In this document: piece after piece, positions 56,997 through 64,000 of the stretch | Layout: each line of letters starts with the position of its first letter | How positions within the stretch are numbered: position 1 is the stretch's first letter | Origin: Hymenobacter psoromatis | GTDB taxonomy: Bacteria > Bacteroidota > Bacteroidia > Cytophagales > Hymenobacteraceae | Direction: 5' to 3' | DNA: 64,000 bases | NCBI GenBank assembly: GCA_001596155.1 | Contig: CP014771.1 | Location: 930,001 to 994,000, forward strand | The notes under the pieces: model-generated | Told to the model about the DNA's origin: nothing | Databases searched by the model: none | Seen by the model: the letters and a program-made list of their open reading frames with translations, nothing else | Position numbers and translations under genes: made by a program

Positions 56997-57192
56997 GAGT
57001 GAAATCAGGTTGAAGGTGAATACCCGCTTTTTACGGGGGTAGGACGGGCGGTGTTTCCTCACCTACTGCATAAGAAGCCGCAGTGGCTGGCGCAAAAAAC
57101 CTGCTGCCAAGCGGGCGAGGCTCAGACTTTCACCACTTTTTGCGCCCTACTTTCGCGGGCGCACCCGTTGCGTTTCACTTTAGCTGTTTCCT

Positions 57193-58911
57193 ATGCGTTT
57201 TTCCTCCCTACCCCCCTGGCTGGCACCGGTCGCGGCCGGTCTGCTGCTGGCTAGCTGCCAGAGCCATTCTACCTCTTCCGAGACCGCTGCCACTGGCCAG
57301 CCCACCGAGGCCGCCCCCACTGACACGGCCAGCGTGCCCACGCCGAATGATGGCATCACGCCGGCCCTTATTGCCCAGCATATCAAGGTTTTGGCCTCGG
57401 ATGAATACCAGGGCCGGCGGCCATTTACGGCGGGCGAGGAAAAAGCTACTACCTACCTGGCGGGCGAGTTTAAGAAGCTGGGGCTGAAACCGGGTGATAA
57501 CGGCAGCTACTTCCAGCCGGTGCCGCTGGTGGAGATTACCGGCCGGCCTGACTCCACGGCCACCATTGCCGGCCACGGCAAAAGCCTGACGCTGCACTAC
57601 CGCACCGACTACATGTTTCTGACCGAGCAGGAAAAGCCGACGGTCGAAATAAAGAATTCGCCGCTGGTATTTGCCGGCTACGGCGTAACGGCCCCCGAGT
57701 ATAAATGGGACGACTACGCCGGCCTCGACGTGAAGGGAAAAACGGTGGTCGTGCTCATCAACGACCCCGGCAACGCGGGCAACGACACGACGATGTTCAA
57801 GGGCAAGGCCATGACTTATTACGGCCGCTGGATGTATAAATACGAGGAAGCGGCCCGCCACGGGGCCACTGGCCTGGTCATCATCCACGACACCAAGCCG
57901 GCCTCCTACCCCTGGTCGGTGGTGCAGAGCAGCAACGGCGGCAGCAAGCTGCACCCGCAAACGCCCGACCACGGCGCGGGCAAAGTGGCCCTCGAAGGCT
58001 GGATGACCCTCGACGCGGCCAAGCGCATGTTTGAGGCCGCCGGCCAGAACTATGACGCCTTATACGCCGCCGCCAACAAGCCCGGCTTCAAGGGTAAGGA
58101 CCTGGGTCTGAGCCTGACGACGACGCTGCACAATAAAATCACCTACAAAACTTCCAAGAATGTGGTGGCCGTGCTACCCGGCACCACCCGGCCCCAGGAG
58201 TACATTATTTACTCGGCGCACTGGGACCACCTCGGCATTGGCCCGGCCATTGCGGGCGACTCTATCTACAACGGCGCGCTCGACAACGCCAGCGGTTGCG
58301 CCGGCCTGCTGGCCATCGCCACGGCTTTCAAGCAGGCCAAGGAGCAGCCCCAGCGCAGCATCGTGTTTCTGGCCGTGACGGGCGAGGAGCAGGGTTTGCT
58401 GGGCTCGGACTATTACGCCCAACACCCGATTTTTCCGCTCAAAAACACGGTGGCCGACATTAACATGGATGAGCTGCTGGCCTTTGGGCCGATGCGCGAC
58501 GTAACCATCACCGGCTACGGGCAGTCGGAGCTGGACGACTACGCCCGCGCCGCCGCCAAGGAGCAGAACCGCTACGTCATCCCCTACCAGCACCCCGAAA
58601 CGGGCAGCTTCTACCGCTCCGACCACTTCAGCTTTGCCAAGGTGGGCGTGCCCGCGCTCTACGCCAGCGGCTCGTTCGATAGCCGCCTGCACGGCAAGGC
58701 TTTCGCCGAAAAAGAGCGTGAAGAATTTGAGGCCAAAAATTACCACCAGCCCTCCGACCAGTTCAACCCCAAATGGGACCTGCGCGGCGCGGCCCAGGAT
58801 GCCCGCCTGCTCTTCCGCATCGGCCAGAAGCTGGCCGCCGAAACCACCTTTCCGCAGTGGAAACCCGGCTCGGAGTTTCTGGCCGTGCGCCTAAAAAGCC
58901 GGCCCCAGTAA
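57193..58911 (+). CDS. M28 family aminopeptidase, lipoprotein
   Basis: A 572-residue protein with lipoprotein signal (VAAGLLLASC). A PA insert domain lies at ~145-290 (PLVFAGYGVTAPEYKWDDYA, GKTVVVLINDPGNAG, GATGLVIIHD). The di-zinc M28 catalytic domain carries SAHWDHLG (His), GALDNASGCAG (Asp), TGEEQGLLGSDYYA (Glu pair), ADINMDELLAFG (Asp) and RSDHFSFAKVGVPAL (His), all present. It removes N-terminal residues from peptides in the periplasm or at the surface. A strong terminator follows. Confidence 0.95.
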   Translation: MRFSSLPPWLAPVAAGLLLASCQSHSTSSETAATGQPTEAAPTDTASVPTPNDGITPALIAQHIKVLASDEYQGRRPFTAGEEKATTYLAGEFKKLGLKPGDNGSYFQPVPLVEITGRPDSTATIAGHGKSLTLHYRTDYMFLTEQEKPTVEIKNSPLVFAGYGVTAPEYKWDDYAGLDVKGKTVVVLINDPGNAGNDTTMFKGKAMTYYGRWMYKYEEAARHGATGLVIIHDTKPASYPWSVVQSSNGGSKLHPQTPDHGAGKVALEGWMTLDAAKRMFEAAGQNYDALYAAANKPGFKGKDLGLSLTTTLHNKITYKTSKNVVAVLPGTTRPQEYIIYSAHWDHLGIGPAIAGDSIYNGALDNASGCAGLLAIATAFKQAKEQPQRSIVFLAVTGEEQGLLGSDYYAQHPIFPLKNTVADINMDELLAFGPMRDVTITGYGQSELDDYARAAAKEQNRYVIPYQHPETGSFYRSDHFSFAKVGVPALYASGSFDSRLHGKAFAEKEREEFEAKNYHQPSDQFNPKWDLRGAAQDARLLFRIGQKLAAETTFPQWKPGSEFLAVRLKSRPQ

Positions 58912-58926
58912 AAGCCAGCCCCACGC

Positions 58927-58972
58927 AAAAGAGCCCCCGGCGAAATCCAGAGATTACGCCGGGGGCTCTTTT
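58927..58972. terminator. Bidirectional intrinsic terminator
   Basis: AAAAGAGCCCCCGGCG (58927-58942) and CGCCGGGGGCTCTTTT (58957-58972) are perfect complements, with a T run after the stem. It serves the M28 gene and the converging LEA/DUF2383 gene. Confidence 0.92.
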
Positions 58973-58994
58973 TTGAGTCTAACTCCCTACCCCC

Positions 58995-59732
58995 TTATTT
59001 TTGGGCAGCCGTCAGTTCCTTGAGCTTCTTGTAGGTCTTCTTCGACTCGGCAAACTGCTTCTCCACGGCCTTGCGGATGTCGCCTTTTAGGGCTTTGCGG
59101 CGCAGGGCTTTTTTGTAGGCCTTAATGGCCCACCGCTCGCCATAGACGTTGGCCGCCAGGATGGTTTTTTCGTCGCGGGCCGTTACCACGGCCTGCGCAT
59201 CCATCAGCTTGCGGTAGAGTTTGCCTTTCAGCGTAGTACCGGTTTCGCGCTCGCCCCCTTTTTTGGTCAGGTAGTCGTTGAGGGTGCCGGCAAATTCCTT
59301 GCTTTGGGCCACCAGCTTCTGGTAGTAGCTTTTGAGCTGGGCGTCTTTGCTTTCAGCCACGGCGCGCTTATAGCCCTCGATGCGGTCATTGACGAAGAGT
59401 AGCAACTCGTCCAGCGCTTTGGCAGCGCGCTTGGCCTGGCCTTTTTTCTTGGGGGCTATGAGGTAGGCCAGGCCGGCAGTCAGCAGTGCACCACCCACTA
59501 CTTTTTGCGTGGTAGTGAGGTTGTTGAAAGCCTGGGTCGTTTTGACACCGGCATCTTTGACGGGGGTAGGCACCTTGTCGAGCAGGTCTTTGCTTTTGTC
59601 GGCCGCCTCCTCATAAAGGTCTTTTACTTTATCGGAAGCATTGCCATACAGGTCTTTTGCTTTGTCAGAAGCATTGCCATACAGGTCTTTCGCCTTGTCG
59701 GCAGCATCGGATGTAGGTTCGGGCAAGTTCAT
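58995..59732 (-). CDS. LEA-like repeat protein with DUF2383 (PA2169-type) four-helix domain
   Basis: A 245-residue protein. The N-terminus has 11-residue repeats (DKAKDLYGNAS twice, then DKVKDLYEEAA, DKSKDLLDKV) like late-embryogenesis-abundant or apolipoprotein helices. A hydrophobic helix follows (QKVVGGALLTAGLAYLIAP, ~75-95), then a C-terminal ferritin-like DUF2383/PA2169 domain (LDELLLFVNDRIEGYKRAVA, GTLNDYLTKKGGERETGTTL, YGERWAIKAYKKALRR). The 33-base DNA copies encoding the repeats are nearly identical (59640-59705), so the number may vary. Stress protection is plausible but unproven. Confidence 0.8.
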   Translation of the reverse strand: MNLPEPTSDAADKAKDLYGNASDKAKDLYGNASDKVKDLYEEAADKSKDLLDKVPTPVKDAGVKTTQAFNNLTTTQKVVGGALLTAGLAYLIAPKKKGQAKRAAKALDELLLFVNDRIEGYKRAVAESKDAQLKSYYQKLVAQSKEFAGTLNDYLTKKGGERETGTTLKGKLYRKLMDAQAVVTARDEKTILAANVYGERWAIKAYKKALRRKALKGDIRKAVEKQFAESKKTYKKLKELTAAQK

Positions 59733-59948
59733 TGCGTTGGAGTCGAATTAATGGAAAACAGGTGTTTTACGGTAATTCTACCCAATGTGTTAGGCCACCG
59801 GTACGACAAGCGTAGTGTTTTAGGCCTTATTCGGTCGTAGAGCGCCGTTTTCAGACTCAAAAATCACCCTGGCCTTCCGCATCGTTCATCTGCGACCGGC
59901 GCGCGAACTTCCAGCTTTGCAGTTGTTTAACAACGTAGGGGGCGGCCC

Positions 59949-60998
59949 CTACCCCACCGCCGCCACTGGCACGGGGTGCAAAATAAGCCACACCAGCTCG
60001 CGCAGAATTTCGCCCTCGTCCATGCTGCCGCTTTCGATGCCTTTGCTCTGCGCGTCGGCCCTTCGAATGAGGTGGATGAGGTCGATGGTGCGCTCGGGGC
60101 TGAACTGGCGCTGGGCCAGTTGGTATTCCTTTTGGGCAAATTTATTGATGCCCATTTTCTGCAGGTCGGTGTCCGAAGGGTTCGTGGCCTGGTGCAGCAT
60201 CAGCAGGCGCGTGAAAAAGTTGAAGAGCAGCGTGAGGTTGGGAATCAGCGGGTTGGCCTTGGGGTTGGCGGCGAAGTGCGTGAGAATGCGGTTGGCCTTC
60301 AGCACGTCGCGCTGCACCAGGGCCCGTTGCAGCTCAAAAATGTTGTATTCTTTGCTGATGCCCACCAACCGCTGCACCAGGTCCTCATCAATGGCCTGGC
60401 CAGCTTTCACATTGAGCAGCAGCTTATTGACCTCGTTGGCCAGCCGGCTTAGGTCCGCTCCAATGTATTCGGCCAGCAGGGCCGTGGCGCCGGGCGTAAT
60501 CTGCTGCTTGCGGCTGCGCACGTAGCCGCCCAGCCACTGCGGCACCTGGTTGTCGTAGAGCTTTTTGCTCGTCATCAGGGCCACGCCGGGCGCGGTGGCC
60601 AGCAGTTTGCCCAGCTTCTTGCGCGAGTCAAGGGTTTTGTGCTTGTAGCAGAAAACCAGCACGGTGCTGGCGGGCGGGTTTTTGAGGTAGGCTTCCAGAA
60701 ACGGCCAGGCCCGCTCGCTCTCCAGGTCGGCCACGGCCTGCGCCTCCTTCACGATGACGACCGTGTGGGCGCTCATCATCGGGAAGCGCTTGGCCTGGCC
60801 CAGCACGCCCGTCACGTCGGTATCCTTGCCGTAGAGCACCGTCTGGTTGAAGCTGCGCTCACTCTCGGGCAGTACCGTAGCTTCGAGCGAATCGGCCACC
60901 AGGTCAATGAAATACGGCTCCTCGCCCTGCAAAAAATACACCGGCTGAAACTGCCGCTGCGCCACGGCTTTGAGAATGGTATCGGTATCTTGCTGCAA
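59949..60998 (-). CDS. holA: DNA polymerase III subunit delta
   Basis: A 349-residue clamp-loader subunit. VYFLQGEEPYFIDLVADSLE near 20 is the degenerate P-loop region; RFPMMSAHTVVIVKEAQAV near 70, STVLVFCYKHKTLDSRKKLG near 115, LLAEYIGADLSRLANEVNKL near 180 and NIFELQRALVQRDVLKANRI near 215 match the HolA domains. With delta-prime and DnaX it loads the beta clamp onto primed DNA. It stands alone on the minus strand. Confidence 0.92.
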   Translation of the reverse strand: MQQDTDTILKAVAQRQFQPVYFLQGEEPYFIDLVADSLEATVLPESERSFNQTVLYGKDTDVTGVLGQAKRFPMMSAHTVVIVKEAQAVADLESERAWPFLEAYLKNPPASTVLVFCYKHKTLDSRKKLGKLLATAPGVALMTSKKLYDNQVPQWLGGYVRSRKQQITPGATALLAEYIGADLSRLANEVNKLLLNVKAGQAIDEDLVQRLVGISKEYNIFELQRALVQRDVLKANRILTHFAANPKANPLIPNLTLLFNFFTRLLMLHQATNPSDTDLQKMGINKFAQKEYQLAQRQFSPERTIDLIHLIRRADAQSKGIESGSMDEGEILRELVWLILHPVPVAAVG

Positions 60999-61212
60999 GA
61001 GGGGTAGGGGGCTGCGTGAAGGGGCGGCTGACGCCAGGGGTCAGGGGTCAGGCCCCCGTCAGCAAAGATAAAACCGCTCGGCAGCAGACCTGCGTGCCGG
61101 AGGTCCGGGCGCTGGCGCTGGCGGCGGGTAACGTTTCGACCTGGGCGACGGTATAGCGAGCCACCCGACCAGGTTCGCGCCACCGCGAGACCCGTCGGCT
61201 CTTGTCTATCCT

Positions 61213-63384
61213 ATGGCTAATTCCTTGTTTTCCCGCGCGCTGGCCGTAGCCCTGGCGGCCCTTACGGGGGCGTGCGGCAGCCCGGACGCCCCCGCTGCGC
61301 GGGCCACTACGGCCGGCCGGCCGCAACCGGCGCGGGGCAATCCGTTGCTGGCTGCCAGCTCCCTACCCTACCAGGCCCCGGATTTTGCGCACCTGACGGA
61401 CCGCGATTTTCGGCCCGCGCTCGCCGCGGGGCTCCGGCAGCAACGGGCCGAGCTGGCGCGGCTGGTGGACAATCCCGCCGCCCCGACTTTCGACAATACC
61501 TTGGTCGCCCTGGAGCGCAGTGGCCGCTTGCTAAACCGGGTAACGCTGATTTTCAACCAACTGCTCGATGCCCAAAGCACCCCTACCCTGCGCCGGACGC
61601 AGGAAGTGATGGCCCCGAAACTGGCGGCTAGCCAGGACGCTATTTACTTGAATCCTAAGCTATTTCAGCGGGTAGAAGCCGTCTACGCCCGGCGCGGCGA
61701 GCTGGCCCTGGACTCCGAGTCGGCGTTCCTGCTCACGTATTATCACCAGCAGTTTATGCTGGCCGGAGCCGCCCTGCCCGCCCCGGCCCGGCAGCAGCTC
61801 CAACAACTCAACCAGCAGGAAGCCCGCCTGATGGCCCGCTTCTCCCAGAAAGTAAGCGCGGCCTCGGCGGCGGGCGCGGTGCGGCTGCGCGACTCGGCCA
61901 GCCTCGCGGGCTTGTCTGCCAGCGAGCGGCGGGCGGCGGCGCGGCCGGCCCGCGCCCCCCAGGCGGCGGGCACCTGGCTGCTACCCCTGGAAAACTTCAC
62001 GCAGCAGTCCGTATTGCAGTCGCTCACCAATCGGGCCGTCCGGCAGCGGGTATTTGCTGCCTCCTGGACCCGCGCCGAGCGGGGAGATTCCAACGACACG
62101 CGGACCACGATTGCCCGCCTGGCTGCGTTGCGGGCGGCCCAGGCTCACTTGGTGGGGTTTAAAAACTACGCCACCTGGAAGCTGCGCACCCAAATGGCGC
62201 AGAATCCCGCCGCCGTCGCTGCCTTTCTGGGGCAGCTGGTGCCGGCCGCCACGGCTAAAGCCCGCCAGGAAGCCACCGCGCTTCAGGCCCTGGTCAGGCA
62301 GCAAAGAGGGGGCTTCCCGCTCCAGCCCTGGGACTGGCAGTTTTACGCGCGCCAGCTGCGCCAGCGGCAAGCGGCCGGCCTGTCGGACGACGCGCTAAAA
62401 CCCTATTTGGAATTAAATAACGTGCTGCGGAATGGCTTGTTCTACGCGGCCAATCAGCTGTACGGCATTACTTTCCGCGAGCGCCCCGACTTGCCCGTGT
62501 ACCAGCCCGACGTGCGCGTATTTGAGGTCCGGGAGGCGGACGGCCGGGGCCTGGGACTTTTCTACTGCGATTTATTTCAACGCGACAATAAGCGCGGGGG
62601 CGGCTGGTCCAACAGCTTTGTTGACCAATCGACCCTCTGGGGCACCAGGCCGGTCGTCTACATCTCGTGTAATTTCCCCAAGCCCCCGCCCGGCCAGCCG
62701 GCTTTGCTGACCCCGGACAACATCACGACCCTGTTTCACGAGACGGGACACGCGCTGCACCGGCTGTTTTCCAACCAGCGCTACCGCAGCCTGTCGGCAG
62801 CCAACGTAGCCAGCGACTTCGTGGAATTTCCGTCGCAGTTCAATGAGCACTGGGCCTTTTACCCCGCGGTAGTCCGGCACTACGCCGTTCATTTCCAAAC
62901 CAAAGCCGCCCTACCCCCCGCCCTGCTGGCGCGGCTCACGCGGCCCCCGACGTTCGGCCAGGGCTACGCCTTCACGGAAGCCCTCGCCGACGATGAGTTG
63001 GATATGCAGTGGCACACGCTGGCCGCCGGCCAGCCAGTCCAGCCCGTGGATAGCTTCGAGGCGGCCGCCTTGCGCAACACGCACGTTTACCTGCCCCAGG
63101 TGCCGCCCCGCTACCGCTCCAGCTACTTCCGCCACATCTGGGCCGATGGCTACGCCGCGGGTTACTACGCCTACGCCTGGTCCGAAATGCTGGACGACGA
63201 CGCCTACGCCTGGTTTCGGGCGCACGGCGGCCTGACCCGCGCCAACGGGCAACGCTTCCGCGACTTGATTCTGGCGCGCGGCCACACCCGGCCCTACGGC
63301 GAGCTGTTCCGCGCCTTCTGCGGCCACGCCCCCACCCTTGCGCCGCTGCTGGCAAACCGGGGGCTAGCCGGCGGTTCGCGGTAG
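61213..63384 (+). CDS. M3 family metallopeptidase (Dcp/OpdA-like), lipoprotein
   Basis: A 723-residue zinc oligopeptidase with a lipobox (LAALTGACGS). The M3 zinc motif FHETGHALHRLFS sits near residue 516, followed by YRSLSAANVASDFVEFPSQF with the third ligand Glu. Upstream pieces RDFRPALAAGLRQQRAELAR and AFLLTYYHQQFMLAG match the Dcp/thimet oligopeptidase helices; downstream YFRHIWADGYAAGYYAYAWS carries the substrate-binding Tyr residues. The lipid anchor would place it in the periplasm, where it degrades short peptides. Length is normal. Confidence 0.93.
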   Translation: MANSLFSRALAVALAALTGACGSPDAPAARATTAGRPQPARGNPLLAASSLPYQAPDFAHLTDRDFRPALAAGLRQQRAELARLVDNPAAPTFDNTLVALERSGRLLNRVTLIFNQLLDAQSTPTLRRTQEVMAPKLAASQDAIYLNPKLFQRVEAVYARRGELALDSESAFLLTYYHQQFMLAGAALPAPARQQLQQLNQQEARLMARFSQKVSAASAAGAVRLRDSASLAGLSASERRAAARPARAPQAAGTWLLPLENFTQQSVLQSLTNRAVRQRVFAASWTRAERGDSNDTRTTIARLAALRAAQAHLVGFKNYATWKLRTQMAQNPAAVAAFLGQLVPAATAKARQEATALQALVRQQRGGFPLQPWDWQFYARQLRQRQAAGLSDDALKPYLELNNVLRNGLFYAANQLYGITFRERPDLPVYQPDVRVFEVREADGRGLGLFYCDLFQRDNKRGGGWSNSFVDQSTLWGTRPVVYISCNFPKPPPGQPALLTPDNITTLFHETGHALHRLFSNQRYRSLSAANVASDFVEFPSQFNEHWAFYPAVVRHYAVHFQTKAALPPALLARLTRPPTFGQGYAFTEALADDELDMQWHTLAAGQPVQPVDSFEAAALRNTHVYLPQVPPRYRSSYFRHIWADGYAAGYYAYAWSEMLDDDAYAWFRAHGGLTRANGQRFRDLILARGHTRPYGELFRAFCGHAPTLAPLLANRGLAGGSR

Positions 63385-63506
63385 GGCTTGCCAGAGTTTA
63401 GTAGCCAGCCAGCAAGTTTAGGAGCTGGCCTACCTTTGCCCTTTCGCCGCGTAGCCACTAAGCTGGCCGAGCGCAGCTTTTCACCCTTTTGCCGGCTATT
63501 TTCCGC

Positions 63507-64000
63507 TTGAACCTCCTTGAAGAACTCTCCTGGCGCGGTATCCTCCACGACGCCATGCCGGGCACGGCCGAGCACCTGGCCACCGCCCGGCCCGTATCGG
63601 GCTACGTGGGCTTCGACCCCACCGCCCCCTCGCTGCACATCGGCAACCTGGCCGGCATTATGCTGCTGGTGCATTTGCAGCGTGCCGGCCACCGCCCTGT
63701 GGCCCTGGTGGGCGGGGCCACCGGCATGATTGGCGACCCCAGCGGCAAGAGCGCCGAGCGCAACCTGCTCGACGAGCCTACCCTGCGCGCCAACCAGGAA
63801 GGCATCCGGGCACAGCTCGAAAAATTTCTGGAATTCAACGACTCGCCCACCGGCGCGGTGCTGGTCAATAACTACGACTGGTTCAAAGACTTTGGGTATT
63901 TGCACTTTCTGCGCGACGTGGGCAAGCACCTAACGGTGAACTACATGATGGCCAAGGACTCGGTGAAGCGCCGGGTGGGCGGCAACGAGGAGACGGGCGC
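63507..64000 (+). CDS. tyrS: Tyrosyl-tRNA synthetase (3' end outside window)
   Basis: The first 164 codons of TyrRS, read from TTG at 63507 ([20 protein letters not shown]), which matches the family N-terminus; no ATG is available in frame. It contains [20 protein letters not shown] with the class I HIGH-like motif, the [20 protein letters not shown] loop, and [20 protein letters not shown]. It charges tRNA-Tyr. The KMSKS loop and S4 domain are beyond the window. Confidence 0.92.
   Translation, partial: MNLLEELSWRGILHDAMPGTAEHLATARPVSGYVGFDPTAPSLHIGNLAGIMLLVHLQRAGHRPVALVGGATGMIGDPSGKSAERNLLDEPTLRANQEGIRAQLEKFLEFNDSPTGAVLVNNYDWFKDFGYLHFLRDVGKHLTVNYMMAKDSVKRRVGGNEETG

Noticed and set aside
1..64000. 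tRNA, rRNA or insertion sequences
   Set aside because: I saw no tRNA T-loop with matching acceptor stem, no rRNA-like stretch and no transposase or integrase motif on either strand; a covariance-model scan would be more sensitive.

Overview
The window looks like chromosome of a high-GC Bacteroidota close to Hymenobacter (Cytophagales). Reasons: a subtilase with a type IX secretion sorting domain, TonB-dependent receptors beside an exbB-exbD-tonB cluster, a prokaryotic HU/SPOR protein, GH92 and pectin enzymes, the dxr-rseP pair, start codons with no obvious Shine-Dalgarno sequence, and a GC-rich background in which the heptamer CTACCCC/GGGGTAG recurs constantly. No rRNA, tRNA or CRISPR array is visible.

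Layout. 1-560: 3' end of an FtsK/HerA-like ATPase gene with lower GC. 0.6-6.9 kb: zinc-dependent phospholipase C-like protein, rhamnogalacturonan acetylesterase plus pectinesterase (pectin deacetylation and demethylation), an aminotransferase, a small secreted protein and an SDR. 7.1-10.4 kb: dxr (MEP isoprenoid pathway), rseP (site-2 protease) and a DUF6702 protein. 10.5-18.3 kb, minus strand: TonB-dependent receptor, rpe, a zinc-ribbon protein, a T9SS-exported subtilase, a lipoprotein and mnmA. 18.5-24.9 kb: a TrpF-like protein lacking the catalytic residues, a CarboxypepD-peroxiredoxin fusion, a broken DUF481-like outer membrane gene, a TMEM175-like channel, trmB, a K+ channel and folC. 25-34.2 kb, minus strand: an apparent envelope-energisation block read TPR protein -> outer membrane barrel -> HU/SPOR protein -> exbB -> exbD -> tonB -> folC, with long hairpin repeats between several genes.

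34.4-39.5 kb: divergent AraC regulators, two NAD(P)-dependent Rossmann proteins, a luciferase-domain protein and an aldo/keto reductase. 39.7-43.3 kb: an osmoprotectant-type ABC transporter split by a CatA-like acetyltransferase gene. Its permease is fused to a substrate-binding domain whose two halves are in swapped order (circular permutation), the most unusual protein in the window. 43.3-46.4 kb: DUF2975 protein plus HTH regulator behind a perfect palindrome, a polysaccharide deacetylase and a glycosyltransferase. 46.7-51.3 kb: FucP-type sugar permease, HdeD-like protein and GH92 alpha-mannosidase.

51.3-56.1 kb is the accessory region: a 40-residue peptide gene in a structured, terminator-ended transcript, 32-bp tandem repeats, a HigBA toxin-antitoxin pair, an AT-rich NERD-helicase that looks horizontally acquired, and a phospholipase D/J-domain gene that has lost its 5' end at the helicase border. 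This is the best candidate for an undescribed system, possibly a defence island. 56.1-64 kb returns to housekeeping: YiaAB-like protein, M28 aminopeptidase, an LEA-like/DUF2383 protein, holA, an M3 metallopeptidase and the 5' part of tyrS.

Many intergenic gaps hold long near-perfect inverted repeats that fall into a few families. They are listed separately.
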